Source: Pseudoneurospora amorphoporcata (Eukaryota > Ascomycota > Sordariomycetes > Sordariales > Sordariaceae). Taken from it: a stretch of DNA of 64,000 nt. Below are positions 1 to 13,017 of the stretch, in pieces. The first letter of the stretch is position 1. Every line of letters begins with the position of its first letter. The notes under the pieces were generated by a model. The model did no database searches and was not told the origin of the DNA. It saw nothing but the letters and a program-made list of their open reading frames with translations. The stretch lies in assembly GCA_033297205.1 (NCBI GenBank), contig MU859204.1, forward strand, positions 1 through 64,000. Reading direction: 5' to 3'. Made by a program: the position numbers and the translations under genes.

Positions 1-102
1 CCCTTACCCCCCTAAGTTTTAAACGCCTTTTATTTTTACTGTGCCTTGTTCCCGGGCGGTTTGGGTTTTTTTTTAATTTTTTTTTTTTTTTTTATTTTTC
101 TT

Positions 103-136
<34 letters not shown>

Positions 137-3100
137 GACATAGCCGTTTTTTACCATCTTGTACCCACATCAAGCCATCCATTTTTCTCTTGTTCTGCAT
201 TCGTTTTTTAAAATCTTGAACCTTCATTGGATATGATATCAACCTTCTTTTGATCCTTTTTTTTTTTCTTTCTTTATCTCAAAAGTTTTTACCTTTCGCC
301 ATTTGACTGGCGAAATGTGGTAGACATATTCTTTCGGCGCCACTTGTCATTGTACATGTTTCTTCTGAACTCCCTCCAACTTAGCACACGCACCTTGATT
401 CTATAATGTCTTGTGGTCATTAGATGTTGGAGGCACGGCATAACGGACTACGCCGGGTTATGTTCGTGCTGTGGAGGAAAAATGGGGTGGAGGAATTTTG
501 GAACATGATAAAAGCTTTTTTTTCCTACTTCATTTCATGGTTTTGGTGTTCAGGAAGCGGCGGCGGCCGGCAGGGAAAGAATAGAAGTGTTTGGCTGGAG
601 GGCAGGTGGGCATATACCTTGGGCTATATGATAGATATGAAGATAGGGAAAGGGAAGGGGAGTAGTAGTGTAAGTAGTGCGAAGCGAGAAAGAGAAGAAG
701 TGAAGTGCTGCAGCAGAACAGCTGGGTTTCTCGAGACTGAACTGATTATGATTCCATTCCCCGTAGCTTTCGCGTACGCAGAGCCGGTCGAGCGATCCTC
801 TCCATTAGGTATCGTGTAACATCATCTCTTGGTGGTTGTTCAGTCCCTGTTCGAGCAATACGGACGGCCCAATCGGAATTATAGATGGAGTAATAGCGTG
901 GCCGGATGCTCGTTCTTTGTTCCCGTGTACACGTTGCACATGTACCGGTCGACGTGTGAGAGGACAGGAGGCGTTGATCAAGATAAGAGCGGCGTCGGTG
1001 TAAGGTAAAACGAGCTGTGCGATGGGATCATTGTGTTACCCCAAAGTGGCGGAAGGAGGTTGTAATATGGTCGTAAAAGCAGCACCGAAAGGAGGTTCTG
1101 GTGTTATCTAATTTATGGGACGAGAAAGAGAAAAGAATTTTGTAAAAAAAAGCAGACGGAGAAGCTAAAATACGTATGAGAAGGTGGGAGATGAGGGGAG
1201 AGAGACGAGTGAAAGACGTAATGAAGTGTTATGTGAGAAGTGAAAGACAAGTCCAGAGAAATAAAATCCATTCGTAAAGTCAAAGTCAAAAGCTGGTTGC
1301 TATCCCAACTGCCATGCGCCAAAGCCTCACTCCTCCTCCACTATCAAGCATCACATCATGCAACACGATAACATACCTATGATCACGGTTCACGGTTCGC
1401 TTCAAGTGTACATGCATGAAAAACAAGCCTGAGAGTTGTTCTCTTCTTTTTAACAAATTAGTTCTTTAGATCATATCGTGACATTCTACGCAAAGCAACC
1501 AAAAGCCTCCCAGAGCAACCAAAGCAAGAGTTGAGACACTCATGAAACCGATGGGATAACGGGGGGAAGCTATTCGCATTAAGAGCGTAGCATCAAGTGA
1601 TGGATGGGCGAACGAGAACGATGAAACGGTCGGACGCCTCCCCGCTCGGCGCTCTCATGCTTAACCTGCTGCTGGCTGTCATCAGTGTGATTCTTCGTGT
1701 TGCTTGTGCGCTTGGATGGACGGTTAAACGGGTGGAGACGGGAATTGTGTAATTGGATGGGAAGATTGACCATGGTTACTGTGGATAGAGAATGAATTAC
1801 TGGCTGGCTGACAAATGTCATTTTTTGAGGAGATGGTGAAGAGGGATTTGGATGCCCGTAACGCCGACTAGGTATGAGATCTGAGGAAGTGTTTGGTGTT
1901 CAAGCCATTTCCAATTTCGATTCAGATGAAATTGATTTCGATACTCGATCCATGGCTTGCTCTCTTGCATACCGTTGAGATTCCCGCATCAAGTCTATAA
2001 TGGGTGTACGAGTGGAAGTACAGGGAGACACGAGACATGATGGCTTTTGTGGTGAGGGTATCGTGCCCCGCCGAGTGCCGCAATGGACAATGCCCACCGC
2101 AATACCGTACACATTATTCACATCAAACGATCATGCAGATTACGGTCCGGGGATAACGCTGTTATCAAGCTTGATGTGATCTTATCCCGAGTGGAGGGAA
2201 GGGTTTATGTACGTACAGAGAGGAGATGGCTGACGATGCTTCCTGGCCTTGGCATCTTGCCCGGGGTTCTGCAACTTTGCGGCGTAGTGAAATGGACGAC
2301 GACATGGAATGGGACAATGAAGGAAAAGGCCTTTGTGAAGATGGATATCTACTGCTACATGAGCTTGGTATGTAAGAGGCTTGCCGCTTGTGTTGAACTC
2401 GGTCAACTCAATGGTGTTGCCGAGACCATATCGGAGATTTTATGGAACGGACGTCGTGATGCAGAAACAGCCAAGGTACTGATGATGTGGGTTGCCGGAA
2501 TCTCACTAGGTAATCCTCTTGATGATATAGAGGTAACCTAAGGTAGGTATCGTGTCTCTGAAAAAGAAAGGGCATCGGTTTGGTGGAGTGGCAAGTTTCA
2601 TGTTTCGTTTTCGACTCGAACCGTTGTTCCCAGCTCGAGGGAGGCAGTCATCGTGGGGTCAAGTCTGGGCCACCTAGCTCTGGCAACTGCAGCTGAGCTT
2701 CTCTTCAGATGAGTTAGGGGAACCAAGTTCCTGCCTCCTTGCACATGATACTGTAACCACTAACACGGCGGGCCTATCAGCGTCCAAGCTCGCTGTGAAT
2801 ACGCCCGCATGTCCGACTCAGGTCCTTCCTCTTTCGTCGCAGTTCCCTCCCGTCTTCGTGCCTGCACCTTGATGCTCGGTTGAAAAAGTTAACTTCTGCA
2901 TCCCATCCAAGTTTCCACTTCTCTGCATCTTCTCTTTTTTTGTTCTTCAGACTCCCATCATCACCACATACGCGGACCAACCTTCTTGGTTTGAATTTCG
3001 AGCTGTCATTCGCTTCAGCCCTAGAGGTACCGCAATCTCACTTGGACCCTTTGAACAGCGAGTCCCTTACGGCCAGCAGTCGGTCCCGACAGCGACTTCC

Positions 3101-4083
3101 ATGCTCTATGCTATACCGCACTAGCAGACAACTGGAGCCACTAATCATGCGACAAGAATCCTATCAAGCTGCACGTCTTCCTTTCTAGTTCATCTTCTTC
3201 TACTTCCTCATCACGCCCGTTGGAAACCGTTTACGGGACGGCCTAGAGAGGTACCCTACCTACTAGACTAGCCCACAAGGAGCCTCAACGGCTAAGGTAT
3301 ACGTGTATACCGGTCAACAGCGGCCACAATCTAGAAGGGGCTTGCGGGTGGATTCCCCTCCGCTTCAAATCTCACTGGACCCGTCGCACAACCACATATC
3401 ATAACTTGGAGTTAGCGACAACTTACCTGTTGAAGACGTCGAGTGTCGACTGCATACTGCTTTAAAGGATATTCAAACACGGCCCCGGCTTTCCGAGCGA
3501 TCCGGTCTGTTTTCCGAGCCCTTGATCTGACCGTTAGGTCTGACAATTTAGAATAGTAGTGTGAAGCGGGGCTAGTCAAGTCCCACGTTGTCCTTCACGT
3601 CCACTGCTACCACTCTACCACAGACCGCAGACGGGACCATCCGATAGGAGACCGACCAAGATACCACGGGCCACAGACCACTGTACGGTGTGAAGTGAGG
3701 GTGTGAGAGTGAAAGGCCTCCGGCTCCAGCTACTAGAATACATTACGACCTTAGGTAACTGCCCCTGCGTAATAATAGCGCTCCTGCCCCTGTACCCCGG
3801 GCGCCTAGTTTCTTTTTTTTCGAGCCTCGACTCCAGTCCCCATTTACCACTACCCGCCGCCAGATCTCCCAGTTCGTCAACGGCTTTCCACATTCTCCCT
3901 AATACATAATATCCAATCCCTTCGACACCACCAACGTACAGCCCGATAAGTGAACCGCAAAACACTTATCTGACCGACCCCCGACCCCATAGCCGGCCAG
4001 GCGATCTCGATTCTTCAACATATACTTTGTTCCTCGAGAGTTATATACACGGCGACGGCTGTCTCTTGCCACCCACCACCACC
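1..4083. other. Non-coding region upstream of the Zn2Cys6 regulator
   Basis: About 4 kb with no reading frame that looks like a conserved protein. The open frames present are short, lack recognisable domains and are not joined by plausible introns. The first 300 bases are T-rich low-complexity sequence. The right part probably holds the promoter and 5' leader of the transcription factor that starts at 4084, whose ATG lies in a strong context (CCACCACCACCATGG). I see no RNA gene here by eye. Confidence 0.6.
66..135. repeat. Poly-T low-complexity tract
   Basis: About 70 bases made almost only of T, interrupted by a few A and C. Read on the other strand it gives a meaningless poly-lysine frame. 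Such tracts are slippage-prone and often poorly resolved in assemblies, so the exact length is unreliable. Confidence 0.9.
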
Positions 4084-7000
4084 ATGGATCACCTCCACGA
4101 CGGTTTCCAGATGCCCATTGCGCCTCCACCGCTGTTGAACCAGCCGCCTCAGATCTTCGGGGGCTACACGGAACACGGCATACCTATCCAGCAACTGCCG
4201 CATGACCTAGCTGTCGCACAAATGTTTGGAGAGCATGGACTACTTGAAGACACCAGCGAGGCAAAGAGGAGGAGGATAGCAAGGGTGAGTCATGGTTAGA
4301 TATTGACGGAAATCAGAAATCCGGGAGGTAACAATCGCTAACCGAGCTCTTTTCCATCCCTCTAGGCTTGCGATATGTGTAGAAAGAAGAAGATCAAGTG
4401 TGATGGAAAGCTGCCAGCTTGTACACACTGCATAAACTACAAGACCGACTGCGTCTTTACCCAAGTGGAAAAGAAGAGGAGTCCTCCCAAGGGGTATGTC
4501 GCACCTTCAGACACTCAGGGTTGTGAACATTGGCTTATCGTTAAATGTTATGCAGGGCCAAGTATATTGAAGGCCTCGAGAACCGGCTGGGTCGCATGGA
4601 ACATTTGTTGAGGCTATCAGGTATGTTTCTTGACTCGCCGTTGGCCTGTCATTGTACTCACCAGCTCGGCAGGTCTGCTTGGAGACGATGATAACGGGGC
4701 CACCGATCTTGGAACGCTTGAGAAGAAACTCGCAGAGAAGACAGCACAGTCGAGACAAACCTCACAGGCTGCCGCCTCCAACCCTACTTCACCATCTCAG
4801 ACAACACCGGGTCAAGATGGAAACAATTCGACGCCTCGCAGTTCGCTGGCCTCGCCTATGCCCGAACCAGCTAAAGATAAAGAGGGAGAAAAAAGGGCCT
4901 CGATAGCTCCCGAGAAGGAGGACAAGGGGGAGACAGAACAGGAGGTCTCAGCCCTGTCTGAAATGATGTGCTCCCTCGTCACCAACACCAATGGCGAGAC
5001 TCGCTACATTGGTACGTGCTCAACTTGTAGGCTCTGTGCTGTTTGTGTCACTGCTAACTCGTGACAGGATCATCTTCCGGTTTCTCAATCTTCTCTCCCA
5101 AGGGCATTCAGTGGGTCAATGAGAAGATGGGTGACAACTCATTCCAGCAGATGATCTCCGATGTCTCCGTCGATGATCACAAGTGGACAAGATGGAAGCC
5201 TGACGTTTTTGGCGATCTGTTCCGCCGCGTAATTTTCAAGGAGCTACCTCCCAAGCCCGAAGCCATGTCTCTCCTCAAGGACTACTTTGAGAACTTCAAC
5301 TGCATGTTTCCGCTCTTCCATCAACCGACATTTATGCACTTAGTCGAAAGACAGTATTCCCCCGACCCGTATCAGGGATCCGGATGGTGGGCGAGCTTGA
5401 ACGTGGCGCTGGCTATTGCTTACCGTCTGCGGGTAATGAGCAACTTGGTCCCACAGGAAGAGGATGATAAGGCTTGGGGTTATATGAAGAATGCCATGGC
5501 AGTCTTCTCAGAGCTGACCATGCGCAATACTGACCTCCTCAGTGTCCAGGCTCTTTTGGGTATGTCGCTCTTCATGCAGGGCACACCTAACCCACAACCG
5601 TCGTTCCTTCTCATTGCTACAGCAATCCGTCTTTCACACACCATCGGCCTCCATAAACGCGGAACCGGTTTCAACCTGAACCCAATTGAGATTGAACAGC
5701 GGAAACGGGTATTCTGGATCGCTTATATGTTGGATAAGGACCTCTGCTTACGATCTGGACGACCGCCTGCACAAGACGATGATGACATGAACGTTGACCT
5801 TCCTGACGAAGACCCCGCCGACGGCATCGGTAATATCCCCCTTGCCGATGGGAAAGGAAAGATGAACCTTTTCAGAAAGATGGTTGAGATCTCCATCGTG
5901 GAGAGCAAGGTGTATAAACGACTGTACGCGACGAAGGCCACGAAACAATCGGATGGTGAACTGTTGAACACCATCGGAGAGTTGGACCAGGAACTCGAAG
6001 ATTGGAAGGACAGCATCCCCATCGACTTCCGACCCGAGCATGAAATCAAGGCGTCCCATACGCCACTAATCCTTCACGTCGTCATGCTGCATTTCACATA
6101 CTACAACTGCTTGACAACAATTCACCGCATGTCTATCCACCACGGATACTGGACTAGCCGCCTGTCAAATTTTGCCATCCAAGGCCTCAATGCCAGGCCT
6201 TTGAACCCTAGGATCTTCTCCTCGGCAGCTCTGTGCACATCGGCCGCACGAGCCTCGATTTCGTTGCTGAAGTACATCCCTCAAGGCGACTTCTCATGCG
6301 TCTGGTGAGTCTCACCCCAATCAAAAAGGCATTGTACACTTGCTAATAACCGTTACAGGATGGTGCTGTATTTCCCTGTCTCCGCCTTGGTGACATTATT
6401 TGGAAATATTCTCCAGAATCCTTTGGACCCCAGGGCGCGTTCAGACGCAAAACTGATGAATGTGGTTGTGACCTTCCTGTCCATGCTCGGTCATGAGGCA
6501 GAAACCGGCGGTGTTCATCGTATGCTAGGTATTTGCGCCGAATTCGAGCGCATTGCAAAGGTTGTCATCGACAAGGCCGAGAAAGATAATTCATCACGAC
6601 GCAAGCGTAAGGTGCAGGAGCAAGCCTCTGGTAACAAGGCAGCATCGAGCAATACAGCACCCGCGGATCCCGCATCTTCATTCAATCCAAACCCAACCAT
6701 GACACCGCGGCCCCCGACAACGAGCAGTACAGCCACACCACAGCCGAACCAGGGATCAGTGAAAGATCATCTTTCGCCAGGTGTGCAAAGCACCCGTACC
6801 CCAGGGAGCGGATACAGTCCATTCAGCCAGAGTCCATCACCCGGGATGGCACCCAACGGATGGAATGACGGATTCACAACTGACGCACCAACAGGCATGG
6901 AGGGCATTGATTATAGCAATTGGGCTGATATGACTGGATTTGGTGCCATCGCGAATATGAACCCTGCAGACTTTGCGGTTGATGGGATACCGGACCCGTC

Positions 7001-7157
7001 TGCCGGCGACCTAAGAGCCATTTATCAACAACCGATGTTGCCGCAAGATTTGTTCAGTTTACCGGTAACATTGGACTGGAATTGGGCAGAGATGAGCGGC
7101 GGTGAATATCCTAGTGTCGAGAATGGAAACTTTGGCAGCGATGTATCACAACGGTGA
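4084..7157 (+). CDS. Zn2Cys6 fungal-specific transcription factor (922 aa)
   Basis: A nuclear DNA-binding regulator. Six exons join in frame: 4084-4284, 4366-4493, 4556-4620, 4673-5011, 5068-6304 and 6359-7157. All introns are 52-81 nt with GT..AG ends. The zinc cluster lies at residues 69-96 with spacing CX2CX6CX6CX2CX6C (starting ACDMCRKKKIKC). It is followed by a basic linker and a short helical stretch (AKYIEGLENRLGRMEHLL) likely used for dimerisation. A fungal_trans middle domain spans roughly residues 300-560 and includes the motifs LFHQPTF, IGLHKRG and RKRVFWIAYMLDKD. The C-terminal 200 residues are rich in Pro, Ser and Thr. The family is strongly conserved in ascomycetes, but I cannot name the gene or its targets. 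The ATG at 4084 is chosen because the downstream N-terminal sequence is family-like and the Kozak context is good. The first intron ends just before the first cysteines, a common arrangement in this family. Confidence 0.93.
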
Positions 7158-8736
7158 TAGTGAAAGAGGCATCTCGGGCAAAGTATTAGAAACTTGGGAT
7201 GAGACCACTGCAGGAGAATAGAGGTGTGAAAGGTCATCGAACCTAGACAAAAGGGGGCACGAAATCTTAAGGATGGAGAAAAGAACCATTGGAGGGAAGA
7301 TAAGACCACGTTTTATGCATTTTATTTCATTGGGAAACTGGCCACGGTGGTGGACAGGATATACATGGGTTTTGGAGGGATTTATACGGTCTCTATCAGG
7401 GGGATATGCATTGCATTGTGATGCTGGGAAAACTCATCTCCGTTGCTATTTAACACTTACATCCTGGAGGGTTGTCACATTTCAACAAGCTGTTTTTGAC
7501 TCATAATTTCAACAGTTGTTCTAAAAAGGAAGCACTTTCACACTCACAATATGGTACACACTTTGGTATATGACTCCCCATCTTGACCACTGGAGCCCAT
7601 GGGTTTCCAGCAGAGGCTGGATACAGCTGTGGATCCCGGAGAAATAGCAGCTTGTCAAGGAAATCTCCATGGTGGAGAACAGGCTCGCAAGGCCGTTTGT
7701 GGGGAGTTGTGGATGGCGTTCAGAGGAACCTCAATGACGACAATGTCGACTTTCAGTCAGGGGAAGAGCGAAGTCAGAAGGGGCTGGATTGTTTTGTCAC
7801 GCTTGTATCGCCTGGCGCCCGCGGTCTAGCCAGCTGGATTTGAGCCAAAGGCAACAAATACTTGGCGTTCGGCAATACCGAGGATGGCGACAGTAGTAGA
7901 GCTCGATGCATGGATTGTTAACACAAGTGGCAACGAGGAGCCGCAATTTGTGATGGTGATTGGTGACGGTGAGGCTTGTATGCAAAAAGTTGTGCGGTCT
8001 AGAATGAGTCGAACGCAAAAAATTGAAGCTAATCCGAACATTTTGTGTGTTCGACTTTGGAATAGGCTTGTTCAGACTACAATGAACAGGCTACTTTGAC
8101 ACGTGACGCAACAAGTGAGGATTACAAGATGTCTGGAGTTTGTGGGAGTTTTGGAGGTGCCCGAGCGCTGAAGCTCGTCAGGGTCCAGCGGATGTCAGAG
8201 GCAGCTCCGACCCGAGTGTGGAGCAGTGGCATGTAGGTGCAAATGGCTTGACTTAGTTTTCTCCACTGCCGCCCCCCGTCGGCCATATCGGACCAGGTAG
8301 AAGCCCGCTTTGTGGGCAGTGTCCCGTCAGTCCAGTCCAGTCAGGCCAGCTTCGACGGCTCTGTAGTATACATACCTTAGGTTGGTAGTACATCATCAAA
8401 TTACCTGCCTGCCCATCAACAACCCTCGACTACCTGCAGTCGCAACCTTCCAACGTCCCATCGCAAGCTCACCACCACCACCGAGCTCCCGCGACCTCCT
8501 GGGCGCCCACCAATTCACGTCGCCAAAGTGCACAACAGCTAGGAGACAACCAGCTGCACATCCATCTTTTACTTTCTACATACCTGTTTTCTTCGATTGG
8601 GGTGTGCCCGCACTAACCTCCAGCTTGGAATCCCATCCGCGCATCGTGCAACCACCTTTGACCTACCCCTCCCCCCCCCCCCAACCCGAAGAGCACCCCT
8701 CAGCTCTCCCTCCCATACCCGACCGTTCCTCCAACC
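7158..8736. other. Intergenic: 3' region of the regulator and promoter of the m-AAA protease
   Basis: About 1.6 kb with no convincing gene. The last 350 bases before 8737 are pyrimidine-rich, with a C-run near 8673, as expected of a 5' leader. Overlapping open frames here are compositional shadows. Confidence 0.6.
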
Positions 8737-11604
8737 ATGGCGGTCAGATTCCGACAATCGTCCCAGCAGCTTGCGCTTTGCGCCAGGCAGGCTCTCCGGA
8801 CTGCCACCCGGCCCACATACCGTGCATCCCGCCTCCCCCGGGCCTCCCTCTCGTCCGCTCGCCAGCTGCCTACCTCTAGGCTCTACTCGACACAATCGAC
8901 CGAGAAGCCCGAACCCAAGAAGGATGACGACAACAAGTCGCCCAAGCCCGAGAAGGAGAAGGAGGAAGACTTCGAGCCCAAACGCCCTCTGCCCCCAGGA
9001 TGGGTGCGCATGGAGATGCAGGACCTCAAGGATTTCGACGCTTTCATACAGAAGGCCTCGGCGAAGACCGGAATCAAGATTGAGGGCCAGGATGTTATAC
9101 TCCAAGGCATCAAGCACTACGGCTGCCCACAAGAGACGCGAGAGCTTCTCAAAAAGTGGATTAGCGGCAACATCACCATCTTCGAGCAGCTCAGGTGTAT
9201 GAAGGCTCTGGTTATGCTGGCCAAGGACCTCGGTGAATACGAGGTCGAATACATGAAGAAGAACCCCAGTGCCAAGTCCATCGCCAGCGGGCTCAATGAC
9301 AACACCTTCACTTCGAACCAGCCAGAGGCCGACAGGAAAGCGCAGACGTCGGAGGAGCAGAAGCAGCAAAGTGAAGGCAAGGAAACCGGTAAAAAGCAAA
9401 TCGGCCAAGAAGGAAAGCAAACTGGAGAGCAAAAGGGCCAGCAAGGGCCGAAGAGGCCTGGTGCCCAGGGTCAAGGTCAGGGCCAAGGAGGCCAGGAGCC
9501 TCCTCAGGGTGGTGGTCTTGACGGAGGTCTCATGAACTACGTTATCGGTACCGCCGTTCTGTTCTGGACCTACAAGATTCTGTTCCCAGGCAACGACTCC
9601 CGAGAGATTACTTGGCAAGAGCTACGGAAGAACTTCCTGGAGAAGGGCCTGGTCGAGAAGCTCACGGTCATTAAGGATCGTGTAGTTGTCGATCTCAACA
9701 AGGAGGCTACCAGGCAGGTGTATCCTGAGTCGGCCGCCACTGCTCCGGGCTTCCACTACTATTTCTCTATTGGCTCTATCGACGCTTTCGAGAGGAGGTT
9801 AGACGAGGCCCAGTCTGAGCTCGGAATTCCGCCTGCTGAGAGGATACCAGTCAGCTATGCCAACGAGTTCAGCTGGGGTAACGTCATCCTTGCCTTTGGC
9901 CCTACCCTGGTGCTCGTCGGTCTGCTTGCCTACATCTCCAAACGAGGTCCTGGTGGCGCTGGCGGCCCCGGTGGCATGTTCGGCATCGGCAAGAGCAAGG
10001 CCAAGATGTTCAACCACGATTCCGCGGTCAAGGTCAAGTTCTCGGATGTCGCGGGCATGGATGAGGCCAAGGTCGAGATCATGGAGTTCGTCCAGTTCCT
10101 CAAGGAGCCCGAGCGCTTCCAGAAGCTCGGTGCCAAGATCCCCCGTGGTGCCATCCTCTCTGGTCCTCCCGGTACCGGTAAGACTCTGCTTGCCAAGGCG
10201 ACTGCCGGTGAATCGCAGGTTCCCTTCTTCAGCGTCAGCGGTTCCGAGTTCGTGGAGATGTTCGTTGGTGTCGGTGCGTCCCGTGTCCGTGATCTCTTCG
10301 CCACGGCGCGCAAGAACGCTCCTTGCATCATCTTCATTGATGAAATCGATGCCATTGGTCGATCTCGTTCCGATGGCGGCTTCCGTGGTGGAGGAAACGA
10401 TGAGCGCGAGGCTACCCTTAACCAGATTCTTACGGAGATGGATGGGTTCAACACGACCGAGCAGGTGGTCGTCCTTGCCGGTACCAACAGACCCGATATC
10501 CTTGACAAGGCTCTTATGCGTCCCGGTCGCTTCGATAGGCACATCAACATTGATAGGCCTACGATGAAGGGTCGTCAGGATATCTTCAAGGTCCATCTGG
10601 CCAAGATTGTGACCAAGGAGGATATCGAGTACCTCACTGGCCGTCTCGCTGCCTTGACTCCCGGCTTCGCTGGTGCTGACATTGCCAACGTCGTCAACGA
10701 GGCTGCTCTTGTCGGTAAGTTTTCCCTTTCCTGCCGATCTCCGCTTGATGTCATGGTGCTAACAACGTAAACAGCTGCCAGAGCGAGCGCGGAGACGGTC
10801 GAGATGATCCACTTCGAGCAGGCTATTGAGCGTGTCATTGGCGGTCTGGAGCGCAAGTCCCTTGTTCTCAGCCCCGAGGAGAAGAGGACAGTTGCCTACC
10901 ACGAGGCCGGCCACGCCATTTGCGGCTGGTTCTTCCAGTGGGCCGATCCTCTCCTCAAGGTCTCCATCATTCCCCGTGGCCAGGGCGCGCTCGGCTACGC
11001 TCAGTACCTGCCTTCCGGTGACGCCTACCTCATGAACACCAAGCAGCTGATGGACCGCATGGCCATGACTCTTGGTGGCCGTGTGTCCGAGGAGATCCAC
11101 TTCCCCGTCGTGACAACGGGCGCCAGCGACGACTTCAAGAAGGTCACTCACATGGCGCGGGCCATGGTGACGCAGTGGGGCATGTCCGAGAAGGTGGGCA
11201 TGCTGCACTTTGACGACAGCGCGGAGCGGTTCCAGAAGCCCTTCGCCGAGTCGACGGCGCAGGCGATCGATAATGAGGTGAAGCGCATCGTCGATGAGGC
11301 CTACAAGCAGTGCAAGGACCTCTTGACGGCCAAGAAGAAGGAGGTCGGCATGGTGGCCGAGGAGCTCCTCAGGAAGGAGGTTCTGTCGCGCGACGACCTC
11401 GTCCGCCTCCTCGGCCCCCGCGAGTGGCCCGACAAGGAGGAGTTCTCCAAGTACTTCAACGGCGAGCGCAAGGGCGCGCCACCACCGTTCCCTACTGAGA
11501 ACACCGATACCCCCGAGGAGGCGGGGCCGCAACCGGCTATGAAGGAGGGGGAACCCGACAACGGCGCGGGCAACAAGGAGGGTGAGAGCAAGGAGACAAG
11601 GTGA
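8737..11604 (+). CDS. map-1: Mitochondrial inner-membrane m-AAA protease (FtsH/Yta12/Afg3 family)
   Basis: An ATP-dependent zinc metalloprotease expected in the mitochondrial inner membrane with its catalytic face in the matrix, where the family degrades misfolded membrane proteins and processes substrates such as ribosomal protein MrpL32. Two exons, 8737-10714 and 10775-11604, give 935 aa, usual for the family. The N-terminus is Arg/Ser-rich and lacks acidic residues, like a mitochondrial presequence, and is followed by a charged Lys/Glu/Gln-rich segment. Membrane helices lie at about residues 268-286 and 383-403. The AAA module has Walker A GPPGTGKT (476-483), Walker B IIFIDEID (531-538) and the SRH with RPGRFDR. 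The zinc site HEAGH is at 702-706. A charged Gly/Pro-rich tail closes the protein. Two transmembrane segments mark it as m-AAA rather than i-AAA. Neurospora is known to use a single homo-oligomeric m-AAA, MAP-1; the symbol assumes a Neurospora-type genome. Confidence 0.95.
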
Positions 11605-13017
11605 TGGTGAGAGATGAAATAGATGGAATGGCGGTGGATGACGGGAGGTTGATTGAAGTAGGGAAGTTGTTGTTTTACTGGCCATTATCCCCCCAACTCC
11701 ATGTTGATGTTGATTTGTTCTGTACCACCAAATGTTATGTTTACCAAGGAGAGATGGGGTTGGCGTTTCTTACATACATGCATTTCCCGTTTGTTGTTCA
11801 AGAAGATGAAGAAAGACCAATGCTGAAAAAAAGGTCTTGACCCCCGCAGCGTGTGATGCAACTAATACCTGGCTCACTAGGTTTCTCTCTCGTTGCACAG
11901 TTTATATTGTACTCTACTCTTGTACTCATATCGAAAGTTTGGTCTTGGGTGTGGGGAAAGAAGGAAAGCGGAAAGGATATACACAAAACATTTCATATTC
12001 ACACAAGACTTCGAAAAGTAAGCGGATTACTGCACAGTAGGTATAAGTAGCGAGTAAGAAATAGACGGAGGAAGAAAGACTTGAAATGGGCATCGTTCGG
12101 TGTGACTCTGGAATAATAATGCCTTGCCAGCTTTGCAAGCATACGTGATGAGTCCTCCTGGTGACACATTTGCGATATATTTTCACGCAAAAACATCATG
12201 TTAAAAATCCAACGGAAGTGATGTGCGGGCGATATCAACATATCGCCATTCTGATGGAAAGTTTGTAGCGGGCGTCGTCACCGATGATGGCTGGAAGGGA
12301 CCCACTATTTTCTCGCCGCTGAAATGGTGAACATGGAGAGGGACAGGGGTCAATTTGAACTGTGAAGAAAACATAGATAGGAGGGCGTGGCATCTCTTTC
12401 ATTCATTGACTTTTATTGCTGAAAGTCCTGCTTATTCCCGGAGTCTTCTTCTGTCTTTAGCTAAGGAGTCAACCGGTGAATATTTCCAAACTGTTCGTCT
12501 TTTACAATACACTACCGAGACTACACAACTCACGCGGTGCTGATCAAACCACGGCGACGTCGACGATGGTATCAAAGACTTGCTTGGACCATCGAGCTCA
12601 CAGACGACTACATGACCCGATAATCTGCGACAGTTCGGAAGCGTCTCATACGCCAGGACATAAAGACCAGAAAGACCATCGAGTAGCGATTGCGAAGGAC
12701 TCTCTCCTGACGCGCAGGATTCTGTGTTTGGCTTCAAGACTACGGCATTGACTTCCATTGGCTTTGGCGTCTTCACAAATTCACAACTCATCCCCGACGG
12801 TGCTATCAGAAAATCCGGCTCATTTCATCAATACGATAACGAAAAGGGTGCGGAGAGTGAAACAAAACGAAACAGAACAAAGCAATTGAGGTATCCCACA
12901 GGCCATAGGCCACGGCGACGCAACTTTCTCCTTGACCAACCAACCTCAGTTCCGAAAGTTGAGCGACCAGTGTGAGGTTTCAACTCTCTTGGAAAGTTCT
13001 GCGACAACCGAATCCCA
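11605..13017. other. Intergenic region between the protease and the BOR1-type transporter
   Basis: About 1.4 kb with several short open frames on both strands, none with a recognisable domain or Neurospora-like coding pattern. It presumably holds the 3' end of the protease transcript and the promoter and leader of the transporter. Confidence 0.55.

Noticed and set aside
2083..2541. 152-codon frame upstream of the first regulator
   Set aside because: Overlapped by an antisense frame, with no domain and no splice partners.
4084..7157. Naming the first regulator as XlnR/XLR-1, AmyR/COL-26 or FacB
   Set aside because: Its zinc cluster and N-terminus differ from what I recall of those proteins, so no symbol is given.
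8569..9618. 349-codon minus-strand frame opposite the m-AAA protease
   Set aside because: Antisense shadow of the conserved protease exon.
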